64,000 nucleotides of DNA from Flavobacterium cheniae (lineage in GTDB: Bacteria > Bacteroidota > Bacteroidia > Flavobacteriales > Flavobacteriaceae). Position 1 is the stretch's first letter. The number at the start of each line of letters is the position of its first letter. The DNA lies in assembly GCF_004363695.1 (NCBI RefSeq), contig NZ_SNZC01000002.1, positions 372,001 through 436,000 on the forward strand, written 5' to 3'. The translations under genes were made by a program, and so were the position numbers. The notes under the pieces are model-generated. The model saw only the letters and a program-made list of their open reading frames with translations. It ran no database searches and had not been told where the DNA came from. Below, one piece after another: positions 1-7,619 of this stretch.

Positions 1-1
1 T

Positions 2-67
2 CCAACCGTAGTTTTAATTGGATTCGGAATTACGATTTATTCGATTTTAAAAAATCCGAAGAAGTAA
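2..67 (+). CDS. C-terminal fragment of a DUF3098-type small membrane protein
   Basis: An open frame enters from the left edge and stops with TAA at 65-67. The visible 21 residues are a hydrophobic stretch followed by KNPKK, which looks like the last transmembrane helix and cytoplasmic tail of a small inner-membrane protein. In flavobacteria a DUF3098 protein of about 80 residues commonly sits directly before uppP, often behind ftsX, and this tail fits it. The stop is only 6 bp before the uppP start, so the two are probably co-transcribed. Only the end is visible, so the family call is an inference from context. Confidence 0.5.
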   Translation, partial: PTVVLIGFGITIYSILKNPKK

Positions 68-73
68 TACTTT

Positions 74-859
74 ATGGATGTTTTACAAGCCATTATTCTT
101 GCCATTATTGAAGGAATAACCGAATTTTTACCTGTGTCATCAACGGGTCATATGATTATTGCTTCGTCTTTTTTTGGCATTGCACAAGACGATTTTACTA
201 AACTTTTTACGATTGTTATTCAATTAGGAACGATACTTTCTGTAATTGTGCTGTATTTCAAACGCTTTTTTCAATCACTTGATTTTTACTTCAAATTATT
301 CGTTGCTTTTATTCCAGCCGTAATTTTCGGATTATTGCTTGGTGATTTTATAGACAGCCTATTAGAGAATCCTATCACAGTAGCTATTTCGTTAATCATT
401 GGTGGATTTTTATTATTGAAAGTCGACGAATGGTTTGGCAATTCAGAAGGAACCGAAATTTCCTATTTAACCGCTTTTAAAATTGGTTTGTTCCAATGTT
501 TAGCTATGATTCCTGGTGTTTCTAGAAGTGGCGCTAGCATCGTTGGTGGAATGACACAAAAATTATCGCGAACAACAGCAGCTGAATTTTCGTTTTTCTT
601 AGCGATTCCAACCATGTTAGGAGCAACTTTGAAAAAATCATACGATTATTATAAAGATGGCTTTGTGCTTTCTGACGATCAAATTAATTTATTAATTATT
701 GGAAATGTAGTCGGATTTATTGTAGCCCTAATTGCTATCAAATCATTCATCGGATTTTTAACCAAACACGGATTTAAAATTTTTGGTTATTACCGAATTG
801 TTGCCGGAGTTGCAATCTTATTAATTCATTTCTTCGTACAAAAATTAACTATTATCTAA
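74..859 (+). CDS. uppP: Undecaprenyl-diphosphate phosphatase UppP (BacA)
   Basis: This inner-membrane enzyme removes a phosphate from undecaprenyl diphosphate, recycling the lipid carrier for peptidoglycan and other surface polymers. Both family signatures are present: [14 protein letters not shown] near residues 13-26 and PGVSRSG at 147-153, with the conserved arginine at 151. The rest is a run of hydrophobic helices, and 261 residues is the normal length. The stop codon overlaps the truB start (TAATG), so translation is probably coupled. Expression of this family gives bacitracin tolerance in other bacteria, but that is not evidence of resistance here. Confidence 0.97.
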   Translation: MDVLQAIILAIIEGITEFLPVSSTGHMIIASSFFGIAQDDFTKLFTIVIQLGTILSVIVLYFKRFFQSLDFYFKLFVAFIPAVIFGLLLGDFIDSLLENPITVAISLIIGGFLLLKVDEWFGNSEGTEISYLTAFKIGLFQCLAMIPGVSRSGASIVGGMTQKLSRTTAAEFSFFLAIPTMLGATLKKSYDYYKDGFVLSDDQINLLIIGNVVGFIVALIAIKSFIGFLTKHGFKIFGYYRIVAGVAILLIHFFVQKLTII

Positions 860-1557
860 TGAATGCCGAAGAAATTTTAGCAGGAAAAGTCCTTTTAATC
901 GACAAACCCTTGAAATGGTCTTCCTTTCAAGCGGTTAATAAATTGAAATACATTTTAAAACGCAAATACGATTTACCAAAGAAATTTAAAATCGGTCACG
1001 CCGGAACATTAGATCCGTTAGCAACTGGTTTATTAATTATTTGTACAGGGAAATTCACCAAAAGTATTACTGAAATTCAGGCACAAGCTAAAGAATATAC
1101 TGGAACTATTGTGGTTGGCGCTACTACTCCATCATACGATTTAGAAACCGAAATTGACGCTACTTTTCCAACTGAACACATTACAGAAGCCTTAATTTTA
1201 GAAACTACAAAACAGTTTATTGGTGAAATCGACCAGAAACCACCTGTTTTTTCTGCTATTAAAAAAGATGGAAAACGTTTGTATGAGCACGCTCGCGCAG
1301 GTGAGGAAGTGGAAATTCAATCTAGAAAAACTACGATTTACGAATTTGAGATCACGAGAATTCAATTACCAGAAGTAGATTTTAGAGTTAAATGTAGCAA
1401 AGGAACATACATTCGTTCGTTAGCTTTTGACTTTGGATTAGCGTTACAATCTGGCGGACATTTAACAGCGCTTCGTAGAACAAAAATTGGTGATTATTCA
1501 GTTGAGAATGCGATTACTCCTGATGATTTTGCACAATTGCATGAAGATGAAAAATAA
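859..1557 (+). CDS. truB: tRNA pseudouridine(55) synthase TruB
   Basis: TruB makes pseudouridine 55 in the T-loop of tRNAs. The catalytic motif GHAGTLDPLATGLL lies at residues 46-59, with the nucleophilic Asp at about 52. KPLKWSSFQAVNKLK near the N-terminus and KCSKGTYIRSLAFDFG further on are also typical. At 232 residues it is shorter than E. coli TruB (about 314) and lacks most of the C-terminal PUA-type extension, which is usual for Bacteroidetes. It starts inside the uppP stop codon and its last bases overlap the next gene. Confidence 0.97.
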   Translation: MNAEEILAGKVLLIDKPLKWSSFQAVNKLKYILKRKYDLPKKFKIGHAGTLDPLATGLLIICTGKFTKSITEIQAQAKEYTGTIVVGATTPSYDLETEIDATFPTEHITEALILETTKQFIGEIDQKPPVFSAIKKDGKRLYEHARAGEEVEIQSRKTTIYEFEITRIQLPEVDFRVKCSKGTYIRSLAFDFGLALQSGGHLTALRRTKIGDYSVENAITPDDFAQLHEDEK

Positions 1558-2167
1558 AACATTCCTTCTATTATTTCTTTTATTCCAATTTAGTTTTTCT
1601 CAAAATGTAAAACTAAAAACAGGCGATATTTTATTTCAATCGATGAATTGCGGGCCACTTTGCGAAGCCATTAACGAAGTTACCGAAGGTTATCAAGGAA
1701 AAGATTTTAGTCATTTAGGAATGGTGTACATCAAAAACGATTCGATATTCGTGATTGAAGCTGCTGGAAAAGCAGTGAAAGTAACTCCATACGAAACCTT
1801 TAAAACCTACACCACAGAAGCAATGTTTGTAGGAAGACTAAAAAACAAATACCACAAATACATTCCAGAAGCCATTGCTTTCTCATTGCAACAAGTTGGC
1901 GTTCCTTATGACGACGAATATTTATACGACAACGGAAAATATTATTGTTCGGAATTAATTTATGATGCGTTTTTACATTCGTACAAAAAACCATTATTTG
2001 ATTTGTATCCTATGACTTTCAAATCGCCAAAATCAAATGAATATTTCGAAGTTTGGGCAGATTATTACCAAAAACTAAAAATGGAAATCCCAGAAGGCCA
2101 ACTTGGTTGTAACCCTGGTGGAATTTCCACTTCTAATAAGTTAAAAATTATTGGAACTTTACGCTAA
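1547..2167 (+). CDS. Secreted YiiX/YebB-like permuted NlpC/P60 cysteine hydrolase
   Basis: The protein begins with a signal peptide (MKNKTFLLLFLLFQFSFSQ) and continues GDILFQS, then FSHLGMVY with a conserved His, and later YYCSELIYDAF with the likely nucleophilic Cys. This His-before-Cys order is that of the permuted papain-like YiiX/YaeF group (DUF830). Such proteins are predicted amidases or lipid hydrolases, but the substrate here is unknown. ATG codons at 1541 and 1547 both give a signal peptide; codons further upstream lie deep inside truB and add non-signal residues. It overlaps the end of truB by 11 bp and converges with the next gene, sharing 9 bp. Confidence 0.85.
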   Translation: MKNKTFLLLFLLFQFSFSQNVKLKTGDILFQSMNCGPLCEAINEVTEGYQGKDFSHLGMVYIKNDSIFVIEAAGKAVKVTPYETFKTYTTEAMFVGRLKNKYHKYIPEAIAFSLQQVGVPYDDEYLYDNGKYYCSELIYDAFLHSYKKPLFDLYPMTFKSPKSNEYFEVWADYYQKLKMEIPEGQLGCNPGGISTSNKLKIIGTLR

Positions 2168-2764
2168 GATATTTTCGTGCATTTCCACAATTTCATTCTG
2201 AATCGAAATGCCTTTATCGTGTAAATACCATTTTTGCAATTCAATTTTAGCCGTTTCATCTACTACTCCATGAGCCGCTTTGTAATCTAAGATTAATTGT
2301 TTTGCACCATGAGGTCTTGGTCCCCAATCTAAAACTACTTCTAAAGTTTCAGCATCTAAAACGATTAATTTAGGAATTGCTTTTCCTCCATTCGTTAAAA
2401 AATGTTGCATTAAAGCATCGTTATCATCGCGCAAAGCAATTTTTAATTCCACCTTATCTGTTGCTTCCGCCATTTTATGAATCACGGGAACAATTTGAGC
2501 CGCATCGCCGCACCAACCTTCACTTAGCACTAACCAAATGTACTTTTTATCTAAGTTTTTTAGTTTAGTTTTCACTTCTTCAGTAACCTCAATAGTTTTT
2601 TCTAAACGATTCATTCTGGTTTCGTTTAGTTCGGAATATTTTAATAAATCTTCTGATTGCGTGTGACCTGTAGATTTCCCTTCAGCAATTAAACTGGTTA
2701 CTTTTTTTCTGTAATCGGCAAAAGAAAAACTATTTTCTAATGCTTGTTTTATAGTATTTATCAT
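2159..2764 (-). CDS. Thioredoxin-fold protein with a single active-site cysteine
   Basis: This cytoplasmic protein of about 201 residues has a helical N-terminal part (1-70) and then a thioredoxin-like domain whose active-site region reads SEGWCGDAAQIVPVI. The usual CxxC is CGDA, so only the first cysteine (about residue 85) remains; a dithiol reductase mechanism is therefore unlikely. It belongs to the Thioredoxin_9-like group common in Bacteroidetes, whose substrates are unknown. The start at 2764 is preferred over 2785 because it begins MINTIKQALENSF, follows an AAGAAG sequence, and lies downstream of a -7 box at 2783-2790. The gene is divergent from the patatin gene. Confidence 0.8.
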   Translation of the reverse strand: MINTIKQALENSFSFADYRKKVTSLIAEGKSTGHTQSEDLLKYSELNETRMNRLEKTIEVTEEVKTKLKNLDKKYIWLVLSEGWCGDAAQIVPVIHKMAEATDKVELKIALRDDNDALMQHFLTNGGKAIPKLIVLDAETLEVVLDWGPRPHGAKQLILDYKAAHGVVDETAKIELQKWYLHDKGISIQNEIVEMHENILA

Positions 2765-2782
2765 CTTCTTAACTTTATTTGG

Positions 2783-2790
2783 CAAATTTA
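2783..2790 (-). promoter_or_regulatory. Candidate -7 promoter box for the thioredoxin-like gene
   Basis: Read on the minus strand this is TAAATTTG, an exact match to the Bacteroidetes TAnnTTTG element. It lies 18 bp upstream of the ATG at 2764. No clear TTG -33 box was found. It sits 4 bp from a plus-strand box for the divergent patatin gene. Confidence 0.5.
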
Positions 2791-2794
2791 AGTC

Positions 2795-2802
2795 TAATTT
2801 TG
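2795..2802 (+). promoter_or_regulatory. Candidate -7 promoter box for the patatin gene
   Basis: TAATTTTG matches TAnnTTTG. It ends 8 bp before the ATG at 2811 and 26 bp before an in-frame ATG at 2829, so a transcript from it would have an almost absent leader unless the second ATG is used. Confidence 0.4.
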
Positions 2803-2810
2803 GAAATTAA

Positions 2811-3611
2811 ATGAAAGAATTGTTACATATGGATTTAACTTCAAAATCAATCGGATTAGCGCTTTCTGGTGGCGGTTCCAAAGGAATTGCTCATGCTGGA
2901 GTTTTAAAATTCTTAACCGAACAAGGCATTGAACCTTCTTGTATTTCAGGCTCAAGCGCAGGAGCCATTGTAGGAACCATGTATGCTTTTGGCAAAAAAC
3001 CAGAGGAAATTCTAGATTTTTTCAAGTCGATTTACTTTTTTCATTGGAAGCATTTTACGTTTAAAAAACCTGGAATTGTAGATTCAGAATCATTCAAAAA
3101 ATATTTTGAAGAGATTTTTGGAGAAACTACTACACTTAGCGATTTAAAAATTCCAACTTACATCACGGCAACTGATATGGTAAATGGAAAATTGAAAATA
3201 TTTAGTCCCGAAACCAGAATTGTTGATGCGATTTTGGCTTCAACGGCTGTTCCTGGGATGATTTCTCCTTACGTCATTAAGGATAAATTATATAGTGATG
3301 GTGGTATTTTAAATCATTTTCCAGCCGATTTGTTACAAGGAAAATGTGATTCAATTATTGGTGTGTATGTTAGTCCAGTTCAAAACATTGAGGCAAAAAA
3401 CTTGAATTCCATAAAATCGGTTACTTATAGAGCATTAGAACTATTGACGGCTAATTCCAATCTTCAAAAATTTAATCATTGCGATTTAATCATCGAACCT
3501 AAAGAATTGACTAAATTTAGTACGTTTGAAACCAATAAAGCCAAGATGGATTTAATTTTTGAAACGGGTTACAACGAAGCAAAAAAAGCATTTGAAAATT
3601 TAGCAACATAA
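2811..3611 (+). CDS. Patatin-like phospholipase family protein
   Basis: A 266-residue cytoplasmic serine hydrolase of the patatin family, expected to release fatty acids from lipids. The oxyanion loop GGGSKGIAHAG is at about 20-30, the nucleophile elbow GSSAG at 47-51 (Ser49), and the second dyad residue is in DGG (Asp163). Compact, RssA/YlbK-like bacterial patatins have this length. No signal peptide or membrane segment is seen. An in-frame ATG at 2829 (MDLTSKSIGLALSGG) is an equally reasonable start and better placed relative to the promoter. The natural substrate cannot be read from sequence. Confidence 0.9.
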   Translation: MKELLHMDLTSKSIGLALSGGGSKGIAHAGVLKFLTEQGIEPSCISGSSAGAIVGTMYAFGKKPEEILDFFKSIYFFHWKHFTFKKPGIVDSESFKKYFEEIFGETTTLSDLKIPTYITATDMVNGKLKIFSPETRIVDAILASTAVPGMISPYVIKDKLYSDGGILNHFPADLLQGKCDSIIGVYVSPVQNIEAKNLNSIKSVTYRALELLTANSNLQKFNHCDLIIEPKELTKFSTFETNKAKMDLIFETGYNEAKKAFENLAT

Positions 3612-3648
3612 ATGTTAAAACATTTTTTTTAGAAAAAAGCTATTTAAC

Positions 3649-3656
3649 TATATTTG
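3649..3656 (+). promoter_or_regulatory. Promoter -7 box for pyrH-frr
   Basis: TATATTTG is an exact TAnnTTTG match, followed by GCACC, a very common context in flavobacterial promoters. It ends 21 bp before the pyrH ATG, giving a leader of roughly 15 nt. Confidence 0.65.
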
Positions 3657-3677
3657 CACCACAAATAATACAACACA

Positions 3678-4385
3678 ATGAAGTACAAAAGAATTCTTCT
3701 AAAATTAAGCGGTGAAGCTTTAATGGGTGATAGACAATATGGAATTGACCCACAACGCTTGGCTGAGTACGCTGAAGAGATAAAACAAATTCACGATAAA
3801 GGTGTAGAAATCGCTATAGTTATTGGTGGTGGAAACATTTTTAGAGGTGTAGCTGGTGCAAGTAACGGCATGGATAGAGTGCAAGGGGATTATATGGGAA
3901 TGTTAGCAACAGTTATCAATGGAATGGCTTTACAAGGCGCTTTAGAAGAAGCTGGAATGCAAACGCGTTTACAAACTGCTTTAAAAATTGAAGCAATTGC
4001 CGAACCTTATATCAAAAGAAGAGCAACGCGTCATTTAGAAAAAGGAAGAATTGTAATTTTTGGTGCAGGAACAGGAAATCCTTATTTTACAACTGACACC
4101 GCTGCAGTTTTAAGAGGAATTGAAGTGGGTGCTGACGTAATTTTAAAAGGAACTCGTGTAGATGGTGTTTACACTTCTGACCCAGAAAAAAATGCTGATG
4201 CGGTAAAATTTGACTTCATTTCGTTTGAAGATGTATTAGCAAAAGGATTAAATGTAATGGATACAACTGCTTTTACATTGAGTCAAGAAAATAAATTGCC
4301 TATTATTGTATTCGATATGAATAAAGATGGTAACTTATTAAAAGTATGTGAAGGAGAAACTATCGGAACAACGGTAACAATATAA
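3678..4385 (+). CDS. pyrH: UMP kinase PyrH
   Basis: UMP kinase phosphorylates UMP to UDP in pyrimidine nucleotide synthesis and is a cytosolic hexamer in bacteria. The sequence shows [10 protein letters not shown] at the N-terminus, GGGNIFRG near residue 50, [13 protein letters not shown] near 130-145, and [11 protein letters not shown], all hallmarks of the amino-acid-kinase fold of PyrH. At 235 residues it is full length. It is followed 44 bp later by frr, the common bacterial pyrH-frr order, with a repeat-containing spacer between them. Confidence 0.98.
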   Translation: MKYKRILLKLSGEALMGDRQYGIDPQRLAEYAEEIKQIHDKGVEIAIVIGGGNIFRGVAGASNGMDRVQGDYMGMLATVINGMALQGALEEAGMQTRLQTALKIEAIAEPYIKRRATRHLEKGRIVIFGAGTGNPYFTTDTAAVLRGIEVGADVILKGTRVDGVYTSDPEKNADAVKFDFISFEDVLAKGLNVMDTTAFTLSQENKLPIIVFDMNKDGNLLKVCEGETIGTTVTI

Positions 4386-4389
4386 ATAC

Positions 4390-4413
4390 GAAGTACAAAA
4401 CTAGAAGTACAAA
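4390..4413 (+). repeat. Short direct repeat in the pyrH-frr spacer
   Basis: The 10-mer GAAGTACAAA occurs at 4390-4399 and again at 4404-4413, an offset of 14 bp. It fills most of the 44-bp intercistronic gap. Function unknown; it resembles the short periodic repeats in other spacers of this window. Confidence 0.6.
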
Positions 4414-4429
4414 GTAAAAATTTAGAGAG

Positions 4430-4993
4430 ATGACAGAAGAAATTAACTTTATTTTAGACAGTGCAAAAGAAGCTATGGTAGGTTCTGTTGCGCATTTAGA
4501 AAAAGAATTTTTAAACATTAGAGCTGGAAAAGCTTCACCTCAAATGTTAGGTGGTGTTTTTGTAGATTATTATGGTTCTCAAACACCATTGTCGCAAGTT
4601 GCTAACATTAATGCTCCTGATGCTCGTACCCTAACGGTAACGCCTTGGGAAAAAAACATGTTACATCCTATTGAAAAAGCAATTATGATTGCTAATTTAG
4701 GGTTAAACCCAATGAACAATGGTGATAACATTATCATCAATATTCCAGCATTAACTGAAGAAAGAAGACGCGACTTGGTAAAACAAGCAAAATCTGAAGC
4801 TGAAGATGCAAAAATTGGTATCAGAAACCACAGAAAAGATGCTAATTCTGATATCAAAAAAGAAGAAAAAGACGGAACTGCAGAAGATATTTGCAAAAAA
4901 GCTGAAGAAGATGTTCAGAAACTGACCGATTCATTTATCAAGAAAATAGATGAACTTTTAGCTGTTAAAGAAGCTGAAATCATGAAAGTATAA
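4430..4993 (+). CDS. frr: Ribosome recycling factor
   Basis: RRF works with EF-G to split post-termination ribosomes. The 187-residue length and motifs are standard: FLNIRAGKASPQML near residue 25-40, the domain II beta segment YYGSQTPLSQVANI, and the helical C-terminal stretch LTEERRRDLVKQAK. It is the second gene of the pyrH transcription unit and is followed 7 bp later by a clear intrinsic terminator. Confidence 0.98.
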   Translation: MTEEINFILDSAKEAMVGSVAHLEKEFLNIRAGKASPQMLGGVFVDYYGSQTPLSQVANINAPDARTLTVTPWEKNMLHPIEKAIMIANLGLNPMNNGDNIIINIPALTEERRRDLVKQAKSEAEDAKIGIRNHRKDANSDIKKEEKDGTAEDICKKAEEDVQKLTDSFIKKIDELLAVKEAEIMKV

Positions 4994-5000
4994 ATTTTAA

Positions 5001-5030
5001 ATCCCGATTAACACTCGGGATTTTTTATTT
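5001..5030 (+). terminator. Rho-independent terminator after frr
   Basis: A 7-bp perfect stem, ATCCCGA (5001-5007) and TCGGGAT (5015-5021), with a 7-nt loop is followed by a T-rich tract. Confidence 0.85.
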
Positions 5031-5034
5031 TGAA

Positions 5035-5042
5035 TATATTTG
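5035..5042 (+). promoter_or_regulatory. Promoter -7 box for the DUF5686 gene
   Basis: TATATTTG, an exact TAnnTTTG match, ends 18 bp before the ATG at 5061 and lies just after the frr terminator, as expected for a new transcription unit. Confidence 0.55.
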
Positions 5043-5060
5043 TAAAAAATCTTCCTCTAC

Positions 5061-7544
5061 ATGAAATATTTTTGGCTTTTTTTGTGCTTTTTCATTACTA
5101 CTAGTTTTGTAGCACAAACCAAAATTAAAGGACAAATTATTGACTTTGACACAAAAGTACCTATTGCTTTTGCTACTATTACTTACAACAATACTAAATT
5201 CAATGCCGACTGGGAAGGAAAATTCTCTGTTAATGTGAATGATTTTAAAGTGCCTATAAAAGTCAATTTTAAAGGTTATTATGAAAAAATCACCTACCCA
5301 GAACCGAAGGTTGCCAATATTACGATTAAGTTGGTAAACGATTTAAACGAAAAAAAAGCCGAAATTTATACTGAAAACGGCGTTAACAATATCATCAAAA
5401 AAGTAATTGAAAACCGAAAATCGAATGATCCTGAAAAAGGATTATCAAGTTTTCAATATAAAAACTACGAATACCTTCAAGTAACAGCAAACCCAGATAG
5501 TATTTCTTCAAAAATAGATACTATTTACAAAAAACGTTTTTTAAGAAAACCTTTGATGAAACTAGATTCAACGAATTATAAATTCAAGAAGTTTTCTGAA
5601 AAACAACATTTGTATCAAACAGAAAAAGTCAATTTAATTCAGCACAATCAATTTCAAAACAAGGAAACCGTTTTAGCCACTCGAATGGCTGGTTTTGAAC
5701 AACCGGTTTATGAATATTTAGGTTTAAAACTTATCTCCTATTCGGTTTATGAAAATCCGTTTGAAATTTTGGAAATTCCAGTGCAAAATCCCATTTCAAA
5801 TTTTGGACGAAAACTGTACAACTACAAATTAATTGACACTGTAAAAATAGACGGAAGAAGTGCATACCGAATTTACTTTGAACCCAAAAAACTAAATGCA
5901 AATCGTTTAAGAGGTTTACTTTATATTGACACTCAAAATTATGCAATTGCAAAAGCGTATTTTCGTATTTATGGTGTAGTAAATATCAATGCGACTTACA
6001 CCTTTGATTACAGAAAAGATACCGACATTTGGTTTCCTAAAAATAGAAAATTTAAAGTTTCAAAAGGAAACAACCAAGACGATATTAAAATTTTAGGAGG
6101 TACTATAAAATTTAGTTCCGATTTAGATTTAACCGAAAGCAAAAATGCAACCGACCAAGCCTATATTTCAATAGAATCGACCCCTTTTGACATTGAAATC
6201 AATAAACCAATTTCTATTTCAAAACCAAGAGTAAAAATTGAAGTTCCACAATCAAGCTTAAAACAAGAAAATGAGTATTGGAATGCGTTTAAAAAAGACA
6301 CACTCGATAAGAGAAAACTCCGAACTTATACTTCAATCGATAGTTTATCACTTTCAGAACGAATTGAGCACAAAGTATTTTTAGGAAGAAAAATTATTAA
6401 TGGCTATTTTCCTGTTTCAATTTTTGACATAGACTTACGAAGTATTATAAAATATAACAATTTTGAAGGATTTAGATTAGGTGTTGGTGCGGTTACCAAT
6501 TCAAAATTATCAGAAAAATACAAAGTTGCTTTTTATGGCGCCTACGGATTTAAAGATGACGAATTCAAGTATGGAATCACACCTTCCTATTTAGCGCATT
6601 CAAACTCTGAAACATGGGTAAGTGCATCTTATTCAGATGATATTAGTGAGATTGCACAAACCAATTTTATCACCGATTCTCGTAGATTTAAAATTTACGA
6701 TCCTCGACCAATCAATATTTCCACTTTTTACAACAATAGAATGAGTTCGGTTTTTGTAGAAAGTAAGTTTTTACCAAAAACATCCAGTTATTTTGGGGTT
6801 TCGCACAATCAAATTCAACCCCTTTTTGATTATACTTTTGTAAATGATGGAAAATCGTATACCGATTATACTATTAGTACAGTGCAGTTAGCATTCCAAT
6901 GGAATCCTTTTAGCAATTACATGCAAACACCAATGGGAAAAATTGAATATGAAAAAAGACATCCAAAATTTTCGCTTCAACTTACTCAAACATTACCAGG
7001 TGTGTTAGAAAATGATTTTACTTTCTCAAAAATAGATTTCAAAACGTTCTACGAATTGCCTTATTTATCAGGTCAAAAAAGTTCTATTTTACTACAAACA
7101 GGAATTGCTTTTGGAGATGTTCCAATTACACATTTATACAGCATTGTTCCTAATAATTTGAATCGTGACGCTATTTTACAACGTGTTACCTTTGCAGGAA
7201 AAAACAGTTTTGAAACTATGTATTTTAACGAGTTTTTCTCTAATCAATATGCTTCTTTGCAATTGAAACATACTTTTAATAAAATTCGTTTAGGCTATAA
7301 AATTAATCCCGAATTTACAGTTGTTACACGAATGGCATTTGGTTCCAGCAACGACAACAACCAACATCTTGGTATCAGCTACAACACGATGGAAGATGGT
7401 TTTTTTGAAAGCGGTATAGAATGTAATAAAATCTACAAAGGAATTGGTTTAGTGGCATTTTACAGATATGGTCCATATCAATTAGCTAACTTCGATGACA
7501 ACATTGCCATTAAAGTTTCTTACTATTTGGATTTAGGACTTTAA
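5061..7544 (+). CDS. DUF5686 outer-membrane protein with CarboxypepD_reg-like N-terminal domain
   Basis: The protein starts with a signal peptide ending near FVAQ (residue 19). A carboxypeptidase-regulatory-like beta sandwich follows (about 20-100: KIKGQIIDFDTKVPIAFATI...), of the kind that precedes many Bacteroidetes outer-membrane proteins. The remaining roughly 700 residues are rich in alternating beta strands and aromatic residues and end in YYLDLGL, consistent with a large outer-membrane barrel. DUF5686 proteins are widespread in Flavobacteriia but have no established function. It has its own promoter and is followed by another new promoter. Confidence 0.85.
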   Translation: MKYFWLFLCFFITTSFVAQTKIKGQIIDFDTKVPIAFATITYNNTKFNADWEGKFSVNVNDFKVPIKVNFKGYYEKITYPEPKVANITIKLVNDLNEKKAEIYTENGVNNIIKKVIENRKSNDPEKGLSSFQYKNYEYLQVTANPDSISSKIDTIYKKRFLRKPLMKLDSTNYKFKKFSEKQHLYQTEKVNLIQHNQFQNKETVLATRMAGFEQPVYEYLGLKLISYSVYENPFEILEIPVQNPISNFGRKLYNYKLIDTVKIDGRSAYRIYFEPKKLNANRLRGLLYIDTQNYAIAKAYFRIYGVVNINATYTFDYRKDTDIWFPKNRKFKVSKGNNQDDIKILGGTIKFSSDLDLTESKNATDQAYISIESTPFDIEINKPISISKPRVKIEVPQSSLKQENEYWNAFKKDTLDKRKLRTYTSIDSLSLSERIEHKVFLGRKIINGYFPVSIFDIDLRSIIKYNNFEGFRLGVGAVTNSKLSEKYKVAFYGAYGFKDDEFKYGITPSYLAHSNSETWVSASYSDDISEIAQTNFITDSRRFKIYDPRPINISTFYNNRMSSVFVESKFLPKTSSYFGVSHNQIQPLFDYTFVNDGKSYTDYTISTVQLAFQWNPFSNYMQTPMGKIEYEKRHPKFSLQLTQTLPGVLENDFTFSKIDFKTFYELPYLSGQKSSILLQTGIAFGDVPITHLYSIVPNNLNRDAILQRVTFAGKNSFETMYFNEFFSNQYASLQLKHTFNKIRLGYKINPEFTVVTRMAFGSSNDNNQHLGISYNTMEDGFFESGIECNKIYKGIGLVAFYRYGPYQLANFDDNIAIKVSYYLDLGL

Positions 7545-7593
7545 ATTTAACTTAATTGTCACGTTCAAAACCAATAAATTAAGTAAGATTTAC

Positions 7594-7601
7594 TACCTTT
7601 G
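7594..7601 (+). promoter_or_regulatory. Promoter -7 box for the RND/MMPL gene
   Basis: TACCTTTG, an exact TAnnTTTG match followed by CACC, ends 18 bp before the ATG at 7620. Confidence 0.6.
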
Positions 7602-7619
7602 CACCCTAATTTTTGAGAG

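Noticed and set aside
1487..1546. Longer start for the YiiX-like hydrolase
   Set aside because: It lies deep within truB in another frame, and only the later ATGs yield a signal peptide directly at the N-terminus.
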